DNA of 64,000 bases from Mytilus trossulus (lineage: Eukaryota; Mollusca; Bivalvia; Mytilida; Mytilidae). The notes under the pieces are model-generated. The model searched no databases. It saw only the letters and a list, made by a program, of their open reading frames with translations, and was not told the origin of the DNA. The DNA is taken from positions 16,657,578 to 16,721,577 of the forward strand of contig NC_086378.1 in assembly GCF_036588685.1 (NCBI RefSeq), given 5' to 3'. This document shows, one piece after another, positions 11,249-23,911 of the stretch. A program made the translations under genes and the position numbers. Each line of letters opens with the position of its first letter. Within the stretch, counting starts at the first letter, position 1.

Positions 11249-12935
11249 ATAAGTATATCAATATATGAATAAAGAGATGATTGAATGCAAATGAGGCAAC
11301 AATGAAATTAAGTGGATGTAAGGAATTATAAGCAGCCGTAATGCCTTAAACAATAAGAAAACGCAAACCATATAGTCGGCTATAAAAGTGGTCGACATAA
11401 ACAAAAAAACTGTATCACACAAATAGAACAGACATGCAATTACGACTAACACTGAAATGCGCCTGACATGTGACAGGCACTTTCAGCATATGGCGGGATT
11501 AAACATGTTTCTTAACGCTGGGACAGGGATGTAACAGCACAACAAAAAATAAACAATGTCATCAGTTGAAAAAAGGTTATCTCATCAAACAAACATCGGG
11601 CTAGACTTCGCAGAATAAACATCCATTCCTCATCTTAGCATCAAATAAGACACTATATAGAGAACTGAAAGTACTCGCAATTACTGCCAGCGAAGTGAAC
11701 TAATACAAAACCACTATGTTTATGACTAGACTAACGATTGTACTTTTTATAGTTTAGGGTTGGTTATTTTTTTTATAAAACTGAACGAATATCAGAGAAA
11801 AAATAATACTTAAATTTTGTTCGCATTGTTCAAATTATAAATTTTCTATTTTGGTTTAGTCATGAAATTCTTAGAAAAACAGGAATAAATTTGTTATTGA
11901 AGGGGCACATGTACTTCCAAAAGGAGTGCCTACTACTTGTCAATACACTTTATCGCTGAAACGTACATGCTTGTTGGCAAGGAGAAACCTCAATTTTTTA
12001 ATTAAAATTAGATTATCAGAACATTTTCAGTAAGTGTACTTTCCTTTTTCGTTATAGAAAAAGGCTGAAAACGATTTACAGCAGATATATTTGTAGGACT
12101 CAAATCTATGGCGAGTTCCAAATCTATAGCAGATTCCTAATCTATGGCAAATATGACGTTACAAACGCCAAATTTTTGTTTTCTCCAAATCCATGGCAGA
12201 TCTAACATCTAACGTTACAACTCAATAACGCCATATTACATCGTCGCTAAATTATGTCACCTTAACATCAGTATATCAATATATGAATATATGAATGAAT
12301 AGATATTGAATGCATGCAAATGAGGCAACAACGAAATGAAGGCGATGTTAGAAATTATAATCAGCCGTACTGCCTTAAACAATGTAGTCGGCTATTAAAG
12401 GGGCCGACATAAAAAAAACTGTATCATACAAATATGACAGACATGAAACTACGACAAACATTGAAATGCGCCTGACATGTGACAGGCACATACAGCATAT
12501 GGCGGGATTACAGATGTTTGTAAACGCTTAACCCTACATATAACATGGGACAGGGATGTAACAGCCCAACAACAGCAAAAACAATGACATCAGTTGAGAA
12601 TAAGCTTATCTCATCAAACAAACCTCGGGCTGGACTTTGCAGAATAAAAATTATTTCCTCATCCTAGCATAAAAAAAGACTCTATGTAGAGAACTGAAAG
12701 TACTCGCAATTACTGCCAGCGAGTTGAACTAACAAAATACCATTATGTCTATGACTTGACTAACGAATGTACTTTTTTATAGTTTAGGGTTGGTTCATAA
12801 AGCTACGGCTCGTGAAATTTAACATTCTCGCGACTACTATTTTCGCAAATACCCCTCCTGAACATGTTCAGTAACTTTACTTTCCTGTTTCGTTACGGAA
12901 AAAAGCTGCAAACGATTTACAGCAGATATCTTTGC
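11249..12935 (-). repeat. Tandem duplication of a retroelement-tail segment
   Basis: Segment 11249-11765 recurs at 12266-12795 (shared TATATCAATATATGAAT, GCAAATGAGGCAACAA, GCGCCTGACATGTGACAGGC and ATAGTTTAGGGTTGGTT). The following sequence recurs too (AACGATTTACAGCAGATAT at about 12070 and 12911). The whole is a direct duplication with a period close to 1 kb and indels. On the minus strand, the order of a GTTTAATCCCGCC word and a CCTGTC-AGG word resembles the tail at 5690-5740, suggesting an old related retroelement tail. Confidence 0.7.
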
Positions 12936-14738
12936 AATGTGACTTTTCAAAAGACCATTTAATTAAATATGTAAACTTGTTCTTGATAAGATTGTGTGGA
13001 AGTGTAGCGTATCAAAAATTTATAACTGAACACAGAATAAAAAGGACCATCAAAAGCTGCATGTATTTTTATCTAAAACCGCTTTAGATTTTTTAACACA
13101 CCTCAAAACAATAAATACTATTATTTAGATATGTGGATAAAACAATTTTGTAAACTGCAAAAGTATCCAAACAGCAAAAATAAGGATAATAGAAATGGGC
13201 CTTGTTGGACATATACCAAGGGTAGACTTAATTCAAAACATTATAATATATTGATGAATTACATTTTATAGACAAAGGGGATTTTCAGACAAATAAAACC
13301 AAAATTTTGTTCAAAATGCACAGACTTTGTAAAAAAGATTTTAAACAAAGATAACTCGCGTGTTATTCTATGATGTGCTAGTATTAATTGTTGCAAAAGG
13401 TCTTTAACAACTTTTGAATCCCGCCTAAAAATCTTACTGAGTTCAGGGATGGGCCCGATTACTGACAAATGTAATCGAATCGATTACGTGAAGGGTTTGT
13501 GTGTAATTAAAAATACTTTGATTAGTTTTAGTACATAATTTTTCGATTACTGTCAATTCCATGCTTCAAATTTAAAAAAAAAAGAGTTTAGTTATCACAG
13601 CAACGTTTGTACTCCTTTCAAACGTGCATTTTCTATAAAGAAATTACTCTATATGTGTTTTTAATAATATACGTATTTAAACAAATGTAAAGATATTTAA
13701 CTATTCTACTGACTGTCGATACATTTATTTTTAGGCGCTGCACAAGTCATACCTGTTTTAACTGCTCATAACGTGAAAATACTTAATTCCTGGTTCATGT
13801 ATGTGTTTTAGTTGATTTTTATCTCTAATGCATATTGGTGTATCATTATTTTTATTGGCTTTCAACAAGCTACCAGAAGCTGCAAGTACTAACTAATCGT
13901 ATGTTCGTGTTAATATGACCTGTTACAACAATTTGTTATGCTTTTTTTTTTGTTATTCATTGTTTACCTAGTTAATGTTATAGCTAGTTTCTCTATTTTT
14001 GATATACACCAGCTGTAATAAGCGTTAAGTATAACTATAAGTATTCCCTTCTGTTCCCGTACGATGAACTAAAAAAATATTTATTTCGTAAAAACTATTT
14101 CCTTATTGCATTACTGAATTCCTTACAACACCATTATTTTCATTTACCTATGTACATTATATATTTTGTGGCGTTTTGTTTAAGGTTTTGGTTATCTTTC
14201 TGGTATCGTGTTACATTTCGCCCCTTGTTTTATTGATTTTGTGTATACATTGTGTCATAGACCAAACGTATTCGTTCAGTGTATGTCCACTTGTTTGTGT
14301 TAATATGTCTTTTGATTGAGTTATGTCAATTGATATTTTCTAGTGTATCTTTATATGTTGTGATGTTACCTAACCTATTGTGTTATGTAAGGGTAAATGC
14401 TGGTACCTGAAACGTTTAAGTCCGCTGCATTTGTTTGTAAATGTCCCAAGTCAGGAACCTAATGATTATTGGTTGTCGATTGTTGATGTGACTCATAAGC
14501 TTCATACCACATCTTTTACCCTCTATCTAGACCAAGTTTTGTTTAAAACCTATCAGTTGTTCGTAGTGATAAAGAACCTAAACTGAATGCAAACACACAT
14601 CAGTAAATGTACCCGTTTGGCGACATAACATATGCTTTCAATATCGTTGATTAGCGGTGTGGCTATGTATTTGATATCCAGTGATTTATTATTCTTTTTT
14701 TTAGGTTGAAGAAAATTTTCTTTAATTCAAATACTTAC
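12936..14738. other. Intron sequence, mostly uncharacterised
   Basis: No exon recognised. Around 14430-14480 there is a degenerate GTCCCAAGTCAGGA-ATTGGTTGTCGATTG string related to the dispersed tail at 19820-19870. The rest is AT-rich without definable structure. Confidence 0.35.
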
Positions 14739-15050
14739 TTTTAGGAATTACTTCGACGGAATATATATAATCTTTTCTACTACCAATTCCATTGCCGGCA
14801 TAAATGTAATAATGTCCAAAATCTTTCTCGATTACATTTTCTAAATACAGACTAGAAAATACTCTATTGTTGATAACACTGTTTGAAGTTTTTAGTGTTA
14901 CATTAACAGACGTTTTATTATTTATTAAAGTCCAATAAATATAAGGTGTAGGGTATGCAATTATTGGGACCGTTATATTTAAGGGCTCTTGGTCTTTGAC
15001 TGCAATCAATTTTGTAACATTATACTCTATTGAATTTACTCTTGGAGAAC
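14739..15050 (-). CDS. Ig-fold domain exon lacking the canonical disulphide
   Basis: 312-nt exon (104 codons), phase 1 in and out, with acceptor TCTGTTTTAG and donor GTAAGTAT. The sequence follows an I-set pattern: a YPTPYIYWTL C-strand with the core Trp, SLYLENVIEKDFGHYY before the F-strand, and an AGNGIGS turn. Both core cysteines are replaced: Val in ITVPIIAYPTP (B-strand) and Ile in HYYIYAGNG (F-strand). The hydrophobic replacements suggest a stable fold without the disulphide, as in some muscle I-set domains. Four or more N-x-T/S sequons are present. It lies directly N-terminal to the FN3 exon. A decayed exon is possible, but the intact frame and splice sites argue against that. Confidence 0.78.
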
Positions 15051-16158
15051 CTAAAACAGACAAAAAAAAACATAAGTTGACACATTTAAATGTCACATGT
15101 ACTTACAGCAAGATAGTAACTATATTATTTTACTATAGTTTAGATTCCCTTTTCAAAACTTTCTCTTCTATGTGTTTGCAAATTAAATTGTTGGTAAAAC
15201 ATTTGATAAAACGTTATAAAAAATTATCAAAATTAAAATACATTCTTATCAGTCTTTAATTCCGTATATACTCCACTGTTATTTAAATCCATCATCGCTG
15301 TGTACATCGTTCACGTACTTCTCAAGTATATAGTCAAATGCTGCTAAAAGGAGTTCTTGAAATGGAATTATTAGAATTTCGAATGATTATCAGGTACACA
15401 TTAATAAATTCGTCGTTGTGTTAATGAAGTATCAAAGTTTAATATTAATAGATGTATTACGAAATGATATATACTGACGATGCGTTTGACAATTAAACTT
15501 TAAGTTTAAATGTATTTGAAACACAAAAGGGATTTAACAATTTAGATAACATGTGTATCAGTTGAATGTTGTGTTTAAATTCCCTCAATGCATATTTGTT
15601 TTCCTAAGCAGACTTTAGTTTGGAAATGTTATAATATTTTGATATTCTATATTCAGTGACGAATACATATATTCAATTACATAATATTTCTTCAATATTG
15701 GACGACTGATAGGACCAAGGGGATAGAAGAAAGAAAATGGGTCCAGAAGAACGGATAACAGAAGCCAGGAAAAGATCGAGGAATTGATAAATTCTAAATC
15801 CTCTGTGCATAATAAAATGAAGCTATATGTCCTATTTTTGATATAACGCGCTTTCAAATTCAATAGAGGTAAGTTAAATGTGGATTTACTAGATACTAAA
15901 ACATTTTGATTCGTTGAACATAATCCACAACACTTTTATAATTTGCGTACCTTTGTGACCTATTATGAAATATTTTGATAAAAGTCGGGCTTGCGAACGG
16001 GTGGTTGTTATGTACCTTAATCACTGACATGGATGGGTTCAGCTACAGCCAAATCTATTTACCTACTGGGAAAAAGGAAATAATTGTATTGCGTGTACAA
16101 AATGGTGTATATGAGGATGTTTGATTCATAATGTAACTAAAGCGTTTACTTAACTTAC
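15051..16158. other. Intron between two Ig exons
   Basis: No coding signature or repeat recognised. Confidence 0.45.
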
Positions 16159-16455
16159 ATCTTACGTCGATGTCAATTTTTTTCGTATCTTCACCGATAA
16201 TGTTGTTAGCAGCACAAGTATATTTTCCCATTGATAAGCATCCAACTCGACTGATAGTCAGTGTACTAACTTGGACATTGATGTTTTGTTCCTGTATATC
16301 GTGAATAAAATTCATATGAGTTTTTCCAAGGATCTGTTCCCCAAATAACCATGTTATGTTCGAAGATGGTACACTCTCCACATTGCATGAAAATACAGCA
16401 GTGTCGTTTTCATGAAATGATCTGTTTCCAAAAATAGTATTCACTGCTGGTACAT
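16159..16455 (-). CDS. I-set-like Ig domain exon
   Basis: 297-nt exon (99 codons), phase 1 in and out, with acceptor TTTCCTAAG and donor GTAAGTTA. It has the B-strand Cys (AVFSCNVESVP), the C-strand Trp (NITWLFGEQ) and the F-strand MGKYTCAANNIIGED with the D/M-G-x-Y-x-C pattern and the following G-strand. It lacks the extra cysteine pair of the next five domains upstream. It shares phase, orientation and spacing with the neighbouring Ig exons and is therefore one module of the same receptor. Confidence 0.9.
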
Positions 16456-16537
16456 CTTAGGAAAGTAATTGTGTTATTTATTATGTCATTCATCGTATAT
16501 TTTGTTATTTTTCAGTTATATTCATATTGGTTCATTT

Positions 16538-16631
16538 ACGAATAACTTATCGCCGCGATATAGCCTTTTTGTGCTAATGCGGCGTAAAGCAACCAACAAT
16601 CAATCAATCAATCAATCAACGAATAACTTAT
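16538..16631 (+). mobile_element. Short retroposon copy with (AATC)n tail and 13-bp target duplication
   Basis: The 13-bp string ACGAATAACTTAT occurs at 16538-16550 and 16619-16631. Between them lies about 68 bp that begins CGCCGCGATATAGCC, contains GTGCTAATGCGGCGTAAAG and ends in several AATC units. The tail plus flanking target-site duplication is the mark of a LINE-mobilised, 5'-truncated SINE or LINE end. It lies in the intron next to the Ig exon at 16159-16455. Confidence 0.85.
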
Positions 16632-17366
16632 ATTGAAGGAACGATTTTTTTCAATTATGGACTGTTAACCAGGTCAAAACATTATATATGGCTATGTTAA
16701 GATTTTATTTAACAAGGACAAAGAACGACTTTCAATGTTATCTAACAGGTCTGATATAATGTATTGATTGAGTGAAAGTCGTAAATGTTGATATTACATA
16801 ATTATGTAATTAAAATGTATGAGAATTTTTGTTTATTTCAAATTGATTTTTCTTTCTGTGTTTTTAAATGGTACTTTGCTAGTTTTTTCTCATAGCATTG
16901 AACATGTTGAAGATTTAAGTAAATAAGTTAAACTTGTTTTATAGGTAAAAAAGCACAATGTTCATTTGGTTCTGTTTAGAACAAATACGATTTTCATTTA
17001 TATATAATTCTATGACTGCTGCAGTTCCTCTCCCGTAGTTGTTATTTGTGACGTCATAACGTATAGAATTTTCGAACAGCAAAGGCTTATACCCGTATCT
17101 TAATTTAGATTTAATATTTAAAGAGTTTTAATATTGATCATCAATATATAAATATGAACAGATACATATCGGCTATAGATTCAAAAATAGAAACAACGCT
17201 TCATCGGCATTCATACCACATCTTCTTATATATATTCAAATACACAAGATAACATTTAGTATCCGACATCACAACATTGTAATAGCTTGAAACACCAAAT
17301 TGCCATCATGCAGTCATAGTAACTAACGAATTTTTTTTTCTGAATTTGGACGTACGATTTACTTAC
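16632..17366. other. Intron between two Ig exons
   Basis: AT-rich sequence without recognised exon or repeat. Confidence 0.45.
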
Positions 17367-17639
17367 AGTTTACACTAATATTTATATGTAATGAAATTTT
17401 GCTACCAACAGTATTCGAAGCATTACATTTGTACGTTCCTGATTGGTTCCTTGCAATATTGGGAATATTCAGCATTGATGACGCAATACCAGAAAGCTTG
17501 GTATGCAAATTAGGTCCTGTCCATGTCAAGAAACATCTGGGGTTACAATCTGCTGTGCAAGTAATATTTGTCACTCTGTCAGTTTCGTTTACTGTGTGAA
17601 TCTGTTTTTGAGGTGAAATATCAACAACAGCAGGGCCAT
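17367..17639 (-). CDS. Ig domain exon with extra cysteine pair (copy 5 of 5)
   Basis: 273-nt exon (91 codons), phase 1 in and out, with acceptor TCATATAG and donor GTAAGTAA. It starts DGPAVVDISPQKQ and contains NITCTADCNPRCFLTWTGP, then the F-strand QSGTYKCNASNTVGSK. Besides the core B- and F-strand cysteines it has two cysteines between the B-strand Cys and the core Trp (the C-x3-C-x3-C pattern), shared with the exons at 20510, 37916, 40797 and 41728. It is the most C-terminal of these five modules. Function: an extracellular adhesion or recognition domain; the ligand is unknown. Confidence 0.9.
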
Positions 17640-17751
17640 CTATATGACAAAGGAATGAAGAGTATCTATCATGATGTTAAATTTAAATTATATACCATTT
17701 GGTAGCATGGTTTTTGTTACAGTTTACCCTATACTTAGCAAATTAGTTGTT

Positions 17752-17868
17752 GCAAATGAGTAACGAGAGGACGTAAACTAGCAATAAATTCTCACCCAGG
17801 CTGATAAGCAAGTGAGTAACGAGCGGATGTAAACAAGCAATAAATTCACACCCAGGCTGATAACCTAC
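17752..17868. repeat. Short direct duplication (about 58-bp unit)
   Basis: GAGTAACGAGAGGACGTAAA with a CACCCAGGCTGATAA end occurs twice in succession. A more diverged copy (AATGAGCGGAAGTACACAAG with CACCCGGGCTAATAA) is at about 18548-18596. It is a small tandem duplication of a dispersed sequence. Confidence 0.7.
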
Positions 17869-18084
17869 AATATTATTAATTCGTATATTTTAACTAATTT
17901 GATTCGCTCATGGATAGTCACATGCTAAACTATATTTTCGAAGGGAGACAGAAAACGGCGGATAGCAAAATGCAAATTGCAAAGCAAAAAGCATATTGCA
18001 CAGTTATTTTTAAAATATCTAAAAAAGGATATACTTTGTAACGTCATATAATGAATTTCATCTCTTATTTTTTAGAGTAAATTC

Positions 18085-18345
18085 ACATTGCGATAAGACG
18101 TGTCACGGTACTGGTCTATCCCAAATTCATGTATTTGGTTTTGATGTTATATTTGTTATTCTCGTGGGCTTTTGTCTGATGTTTGGTCCGTTTCTGTGTG
18201 TGTTACATTTTAGTGTTGTGTCGTTGTTTTCCTCTTATATTTAATGCTTTCCCCTCGGTTTTAGTTTGTTACCCCGATTTTGTTTTTTGTCCATGGATTT
18301 ATGGGTTTTGAACAGCGGTATTCTTCTGTTGCCTTTATTTGTTCA
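18085..18345 (+). repeat. Dispersed repeat (recognised mussel repeat tail)
   Basis: The segment with TTATTCTCGTGGGCTTTTGT, TTGGTCCGTTTCTGTGTGTG and TTTTGTCCATGGATTTATGG is one I recognise as very abundant in mussel genomes. There is no second copy in this window, so the call rests on recall rather than on evidence here. Confidence 0.4.
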
Positions 18346-19740
18346 TGAGAATTGTTCAACGTGTTATAAAAAAAGATATGTATCATCGATTAATTGACGA
18401 AGACATTGTTTTCAAAAATACAAGATGTAAAAAAATAAAAGTGATAAAAAAAATAATCACATTATAATGTTGTAATGGTCTAGGAGACAATGTGATATCT
18501 ACATTCATCATATACTTATCATTACTATGATAGCTTTTGCATATTTGTAATGAGCGGAAGTACACAAGTCATAATTTCCCACCCGGGCTAATAACCCTTA
18601 TCAGAGGCATCTCGTGCACAAAACCCATAATAGTGCCTCTCGTGCAAGTAACTTCCGGTATTTCCGGTATCGGTTGTTTACTTTTCCACTGTGACGTCCA
18701 TGTTTATGACGACATAATTTACGGGAAATTTTGATGGAATAGTCTAGTATTTGCTCACAACAAACCTGGAACAATAATGATCATAAAACTCTTTCCATTT
18801 TTCAATGTTTCAAAATGCCTCTCTAGGAAATAGTAACATACATAAATGTGGAGGTTGTGATGTTTTTGTTGAGCAATTAACGTGTATTTGTTGGATTCTT
18901 AATTAAACAGTTTTATAAAGTTTTTGACTGTTTTAGTTATTTTATATTTTAATTAGGCCATGTTTAAATCTGTATAACAATGCAACAAAATGCAATGACG
19001 ATTTTGATAAAAATATGATCGGAAATTAATAATAAAATAATTGTAGCCTACATATGAGGTCAATATTAATCTGTATAATATGTTAATTAAAAACAAGGAA
19101 AGCTACATTTGCATTTAAAGCATAAAATACTTTTTATCAACAAACATGATTATATGGACATCAATTATACTACTAGACACAAATGGGTCTTTTCCCCTCT
19201 TTCTTCCACATACAAGACCTAGTGTTAAAATCTTATTCTGCGACTTGATAATACTATTTCCTTGCGATTCATTGAAAAATTATAAACAAATTAGAATTTG
19301 TCAAATTTCACAAAACCTGATTTTGTTTTAATTAATTTCATGTGTTTGCTTTGTTTTTTTCTGCTTTGCATGATTTCCTTGTGAAATGTTTACTCAAAAT
19401 ATCGTATAATAGATTTTTTACTTTTGAAAGCTTAAATTGTGCGGCTTCGTTTATATAATTTGCTACAATAAAACAATGTTATTGTTTTTTTTCTGTTTTT
19501 CTTGATTTGTCTATATCTGTAACTTCCAGTTAAAATCAGATTCAAAATCGAATACTTTTGTATATGAAGTAGAGAAAGAGTGTTGCAAGATGTAAATAAG
19601 AATTACTATCGCTTGGTGATTTCAGGTTGTCGTTCACTCTGAGTGTTTGTTAGATGTATTTCTATGTGTATCTATCTGATGAGTTAACCCTTTTTCAACT
19701 GATGTTGTATAGTTCGCTCTTATGTTTTACTGTTACACCA
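18346..19740. other. Intron sequence, nothing identified
   Basis: AT-rich, with short open frames only. No exon or repeat beyond the diverged copy at 18548-18596. Confidence 0.4.
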
Positions 19741-20100
19741 CAGTCCCAGGTAAAGAAGGGTTGGATTGAGATTCGGATTTTGCTAACATGTCTTACCCAG
19801 CCATTGTAGTGTACGTGTATGTCTGTCCCAAGTCAGGAGCGTGTAATTCAGTGATTGTCGTTTGTTGGTGTGTTATATATTTGTTGTTCGTTTTTTTATA
19901 CATATATAAGGTGGTTATTTTTCTCATTGAATTGTTTTACATTTCATTTCAAGGCCTTTTATATCAGTCTATGCAGTTTGGGCTTTAATTTCTTCATTGT
20001 TGCCTGCCGTACGGTGACCTAAAGTTGTTAATTTCTGTGTCATTTGGTCTCCTGTGGAGAGTTGGTCTCATTGGTAATAATATCAAATCTTCTTTTTTAT
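19741..20100 (+). repeat. Dispersed retroelement tail, plus orientation
   Basis: Contains CTGTCCCAAGTCAGGAGCG, GTGATTGTCGTTTGTTGGTG, GCCGTACGGTGACCTAAAGT and TTTGGTCTCCTGTGGAGAG, ending in CTTCTTTTTT. It matches the minus-strand copy at 6601-6790 and the diverged plus-strand copy at 46290-46450. Confidence 0.65.
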
Positions 20101-20509
20101 ATTCATGATGACCGTGGTAAATATTTTAATCAATAACTTAATGTTTTACAAAATTAATTAATAAAATTTAAATATGTCAAACTTTAAAATTAGAAAACTG
20201 TGCAGTTCAGTATCTCTTGATTAATTATGTTATGTCAGGATAAATATTCAAACGTAAAAGACGTGACAACAGATTAAGGCTGGCAATCACTTTAAACATG
20301 TTATTGTCTGAAATGGCCTATATCTGCACTCGACTGTACTGACTTTTACTCGACCAATCTGAATCGGTAAGACATTTTTTGATAATACTGGACAGTAGCA
20401 TTTTTAACAGTCTGAACTTGTATTCGACCTTTACTTGATTAGTACTCTAAATTTTACTATATCAAGAATATAAAACAAATAATCTATCAGTTAAGTACTT
20501 TATACTCAC

Positions 20510-20773
20510 AGTAAACGATAACATTGATATGACCAGATTCCAGACTACTAACACTATTTGAAGCAATGCACGAATACTTTCCGGCTTGGTTTTTGTTGAT
20601 TTTCTGAAGGTGCAGTACAGATGTAATGCCTTCTTGAAGATAAGGTCCGTGCCAAATCATATTACATTCAGGTTTACAATCAGCTGTACAGTTAATAGGA
20701 CCAATATTTCCAAATGTGTCTATAGCTGTGAAGTTCTGTTTTAAAGGCATTATGCTTACTTTTCGTGGACCGT
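20510..20773 (-). CDS. Ig domain exon with extra cysteine pair (copy 4 of 5)
   Basis: 264-nt exon (88 codons), phase 1 in and out, with acceptor TGGTTTCAG and donor GTGAGTAT. It begins DGPRKVSIMP and contains GPINCTADCKPECNMIWHGP, the E-strand TSVLHLQKINKNQAGKYSC and NSVSSLESG. Its length is identical to the exons at 37916 and 40797, which with the shared motif points to exon duplication within the gene. The intron separating it from the next exon upstream (37916-38179) is about 17 kb and contains the giant minisatellite. Confidence 0.92.
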
Positions 20774-21472
20774 CTGAAACCAGAAATTTTCTCAAAGGCA
20801 ACAAGTTACACTTAATGAAACGATATTACAGTATCGATATTGCTCTTCATTGAAAAAGCTATTAGCAGCTCAGTTTTCTATTATGGTTACCAGTGATGAT
20901 AATCGCAAAAGTTAACAAAAATCAAATTCAACAATTAGCCGTGATAACAAGACTACTGGAATATAAATGATACCTTTGGAGTTCAATTAATTTGTTTGTC
21001 ATGATATGGTGGTTCTGAAGATTTTTTTCAAGTAATTTCGTATGAGTGGCAAACAAATTTAAAAGTTGGCGGCTTCCTTACTTTATGATATTTTTTTTTC
21101 TCCCTGAGGGTGAAGTCCGAGTGCATAGTGTACGGTATCGTATAGCATTCACTTGGTTAAAACAAGTCTAGCATATAGTATAGTTTATGAGATCTTTTAA
21201 AATATACACGATAGCGTTTGCAACAAATAACAAAAATAATGTATCTTATAACCTAAATGAGATATAACAAAAACTAAATAATTACATATCTTAAATTTTA
21301 TTTAATCTTAATTTTCGAGAGGCTTCAATTCTGACAGCACAGGCAGTTTGTTTTTTGAGCCAATACATAAAGCTTTCGATTTAAATGCATCTACAGTCAT
21401 TTAATTGTCAGCATATGTACACAAGCGACCAATATCATGTGAACTTATATTAAATTTTTGAATGATGCAACT
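20774..21472. other. Intron sequence, nothing identified
   Basis: No exon or repeat recognised. Confidence 0.4.
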
Positions 21473-21703
21473 TTAGTTTTGTCCAATGACTGATATGGTG
21501 ATATCCATCTTAAGTAAATCTGCGTTATGATATGGAAAAGATAAAGGAAGATCTTTTATAAAAATCAAAAACAACACAGCTCCTAAAACGGATCCCTGAA
21601 GTATCACCGTGTTTTGTTGTTGTACATCTGAAGATGTATTTGGAATAGATACCATCTGGTGTGTCAGCCAATTGTGATGTTTACCAACGTATCGAAGACT
21701 CAA
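21473..21703 (-). pseudogene. LINE reverse-transcriptase fragment
   Basis: The minus-strand frame contains LQGSVLGAVLFLIFIKDLP, the hallmark LINE RT block (Q-G-S-x-L-G-x-x-L-F-x-x-x-x-x-D-L), followed by a degenerate equivalent of the catalytic block (ADLLKMDITIS, where an x-ADD motif would be expected). Only about 75 residues remain and the catalytic aspartate pair is not intact. It is a relic of a Jockey/CR1-type LINE; the clade is not determined. Confidence 0.75.
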
Positions 21704-23785
21704 GTTAAAGCAAATTTTCTATTTGTTTGATTATTTTAGAAAAGCAGTTCGTGATATAGTAGATTAACGACTTTTGCTAGACATAGAAGCACTGCCAAAA
21801 TATTTTCAGTATTTTTGTTTTGTCGGAAGCAGAAAAGCGATCAATTGAATTATTTTTTTAATATCTTCAAGTCAAAAACGATGGTTTGCCATATTGTTGA
21901 ATTGTTGAAGATGACAGTTGTTAAAATATGCACCGGAAATGATCTTGTTTTAGACCGTAAATAATAGGTGCTGTTCTAGACCCTGGTTTTAGATGATCTT
22001 AAACAGTTTAATTGGCGATTCCATTCTATACAAATACTTTAAAAAAAAGACCCTGTTCCAACCAGCAGTACATGAAAAACGGGACCCTGTTCTAAACAAC
22101 AGGGCATTACAAAGCGATCCTGTTTTGCGTCACTAATAATATAGGAATAAACCCCACCGGAGCGTGCTCAATGACTGACTAAGACGTAGCTCAATCCAGT
22201 CATGCTTTTGTTATTCCCCCTATAATCTACCAAATTTTCAAACAAAAAGGGGGGCCCTGAATCTGGGGCAGCCTATGAATTCATAAACAAATTAATTGTT
22301 GCAACGGTGAAACATTCAACTGGAAATTTTTGTCACGTAAAAGTCATGTGTAAAACGGGATATTCCAATTTCAGGGCTATACTGTCCCACATATTTAGAT
22401 AATTTCGAAACAGCACAATACATAAAATATAAAGAAAATATGAACTTTAAATAATGTGTCTGTGTAAAGGAAATTTTTCAGTGACATTCAGTTAGTTTTC
22501 GCAACAACAACAAAAACACACACTTAGTAACCTATGAATAATAAATCAGTTGTACGTGTTGCCAATGTTGGTCAAAATGTGATTGGATATGCTGTCACTG
22601 TAGAAATGATTCGACTAGAACTTTATGACATTTGTACAAACCAAACGTCAATGTATGTACAATATATGTACTGTACAAGACCACCTTCCATTCAGTTTAT
22701 ATCTCATTACAATAAGCTCATTTCTAAAGCGAATTACAATGTCTATGGAAGAAGTTCCAGCACAAATACATATGTCATATGTAAAACGGGATACACAATA
22801 ATGAGTTTTAAGTTTATGTTGGCATTCACATTCCGATCAATTTACACATTTTAGGAAAATATATATGTTACCTTTGTCTAAATGTTTATGAATTGTTTTA
22901 CATGATCAGTAAAAAATATTTGTTCCTCGCAGACACTTTAAATAATGCACATGAACTCGACACTGATTCTAAAAATCTCTAAAACACAATATCGTAAAAC
23001 ATATTCCCTAGTATTGATATACTTTAAGGTGAAATATGTAGATATAGGATCAGAATCAAAGCCCAATGTTAAGTGAAACCATTATATAAAACGTACATGC
23101 AATTCCCATTACGCCAGTTCATTTTTATAATCGTAGAAATTGAAGCCAATGTACGGATGACGCGCTGGCCATTTTACTCTTGAAAACCGATAAATTTATC
23201 CACATAGCACAATTACGATCCTTATAATTATGTCAGTTGTAGTTAATAAGACAAATGTATCTACTTGCTACATGTGTAATGAGCATCAGTTAGTGATCTT
23301 GTCTGCATTGACCTAACTAAAATCTACAGTCTGATCGGTTGTCAGGTGGAATTTTCGAAAATTCTTAAACATTTAAAAAAATATTATTAAATATGTCGTG
23401 GAAGGGCAGACTAACAATTTTCAGTGGTTGAAGATTATAAACCCTAGTCGTCACACACACGATTTGCATTTTCATCATCCAACTTCAAATGTCGTCAAGT
23501 ACTTTTAGAAAACAAATAGCTATTCGGACACACCTACTCTGTTTTTGTGATTCATTAGATAAAGAATTAGGTTTTCACTTCACCCATCTATTTTATCTGT
23601 TCGTACCGTGATTTGTTTATGTTATAAAGTCAATCTGTAGTTATGGAAGGGCAGACACGAAAATTACTGAACGAATAGATTGATATGTTCTCCGTCCTTA
23701 ATACATTACAAATTGGAAATAAAAATCGGAGGTTATTCATTATCCGCATCCAATGTGATAGATCTCCATGTTGTCGACTTGATAT
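21704..23785. other. Intron sequence, no supported gene
   Basis: A 106-residue plus-strand open frame (22534-22854) has no recognised domain. Around 22040-22140 there are four loosely repeated CCCTGTT-CTA words. Nothing else was identified. Confidence 0.35.
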
Positions 23786-23829
23786 GCACAAGGATAATAG
23801 ATACGCTGAACGGTGCCCACTGGTCACCC
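23786..23829. repeat. Left member of a 44-bp inverted pair
   Basis: GCACAAGGATAATAGATACG continuing to the GGTCACCC end is the reverse complement of 34955-34997 with one mismatch over the core. The two copies bracket the 11-kb minisatellite region in terminal-inverted-repeat orientation. Confidence 0.8.
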
Positions 23830-23911
23830 TATAAATAGTACTCTTCTATGTAGTGATATTGTAGTTCTAAAAATAGAAAACTAAAAATAGACAATTCTTC
23901 TTTCCATTTAG

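Noticed and set aside
22534-22854. 106-residue plus-strand protein
   Set aside because: No recognisable domain, no splice or promoter context and no homologous copy in the window. Chance opening is likely.
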